From contig NZ_CP092827.1 in the NCBI RefSeq assembly GCF_022533585.1, positions 4,380,001 to 4,444,000 on the forward strand: DNA of 64,000 nucleotides, written 5' to 3'. A program made the translations under genes and the position numbers. The notes beneath the pieces are model-generated. The model searched no databases and was not told the DNA's origin. It worked only from the letters and a program-made list of their open reading frames with translations. Positions 62,799-64,000 of the stretch are shown here, in pieces (positions within the stretch are counted from its first letter, which is position 1; each line of letters starts with the position of its first letter). The DNA comes from Pseudomonas sp. LS.1a. GTDB lineage: Bacteria > Pseudomonadota > Gammaproteobacteria > Pseudomonadales > Pseudomonadaceae.

Positions 62799-62928
62799 AA
62801 ATTCTGTTGCCAGAATGTCCAGATGGACAGCCCAGCGAATTCGGATATGTGATCTTGTGAAGTTGCGAACTTTCGGTTCTTTCGTCTTCACCACCGCAAT
62901 CTGCGCTAGCAAATTGCTTGGGTGTTAT

Positions 62929-64000
<1,072 letters not shown>

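Noticed and set aside
62799..62928. A possible tRNA in the 23S-5S spacer
   Set aside because: No cloverleaf could be drawn on either strand.

Overview
The window comes from the chromosome of a Pseudomonas of the P. putida group. The evidence is the queC-queE-cpoB-oprL-tolBARQ-ybgC-ruvBAC-yebC-aspS gene order, the oprH-phoP-phoQ block, an OprL sequence of the P. putida type, high G+C coding DNA, and many copies of the P. putida-style REP unit (GGGAGCGGG...CCCGC...GGCC) between genes. Species assignment rests on recognition only; no database search was run.

Layout. 1-13.6 kb, almost all on the minus strand: end of a probable cation-efflux gene (+), tRNA-Lys, queC and queE (queuosine), the Tol-Pal envelope system (cpoB, oprL, tolB, tolA, tolR, tolQ, ybgC), Holliday-junction genes ruvB-ruvA-ruvC, yebC, aspS, an FmdB-type zinc ribbon and a ribbon-helix-helix protein. 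13.8-22 kb: a membrane-anchored cold-shock protein, slyX and a HIT protein, an OprD-family porin, proS, a lipoprotein, dinB with a LexA box, and two initiator tRNA-Met genes, each with its own promoter and terminator. 22-30.6 kb: mprF-virJ (lipid aminoacylation and its probable hydrolase), kup, rimO and an outer-membrane barrel protein. 30.6-34.1 kb: an unusual low-complexity cluster with a DUF5666-like protein carrying Gly-rich and Val-Glu-Lys repeats, a DUF6502-like protein overlapping it, and a secreted Gly/His-repeat protein.

34.2-45.5 kb: a GNAT protein, an RluF-like protein with a degraded active site, a YehS-type DUF1456 protein, trmO, dctA under a clear sigma-54 promoter, oprH-phoP-phoQ under a four-repeat PhoP box, a divergent dienelactone-hydrolase-family protein, a phosphopantetheinyl transferase and an RstAB-like two-component system. 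45.6-50.7 kb: nrdA and nrdB behind a long leader with a DnaA box, an NrdR-like box and hairpins. 50.8-64 kb: a Bro-N protein, a RelBE toxin-antitoxin pair, a LysR regulator, a three-domain flavin/iron-sulfur fusion enzyme, a glutathione transferase, a UPF0149 protein, a nitrilase / duplicated membrane protein / asparaginase operon, a catabolic-type acetolactate synthase, and the 3' end of an rRNA operon (5S and part of 23S).

Most of the window is conserved core genome. The parts most worth a second look are the nitrilase-membrane-asparaginase operon, the 30.6-34.1 kb repeat-protein cluster, the pseudouridine-synthase pseudoenzyme, a three-way-junction element at 52.46-52.54 kb, and two composite repeat families built from REP units.
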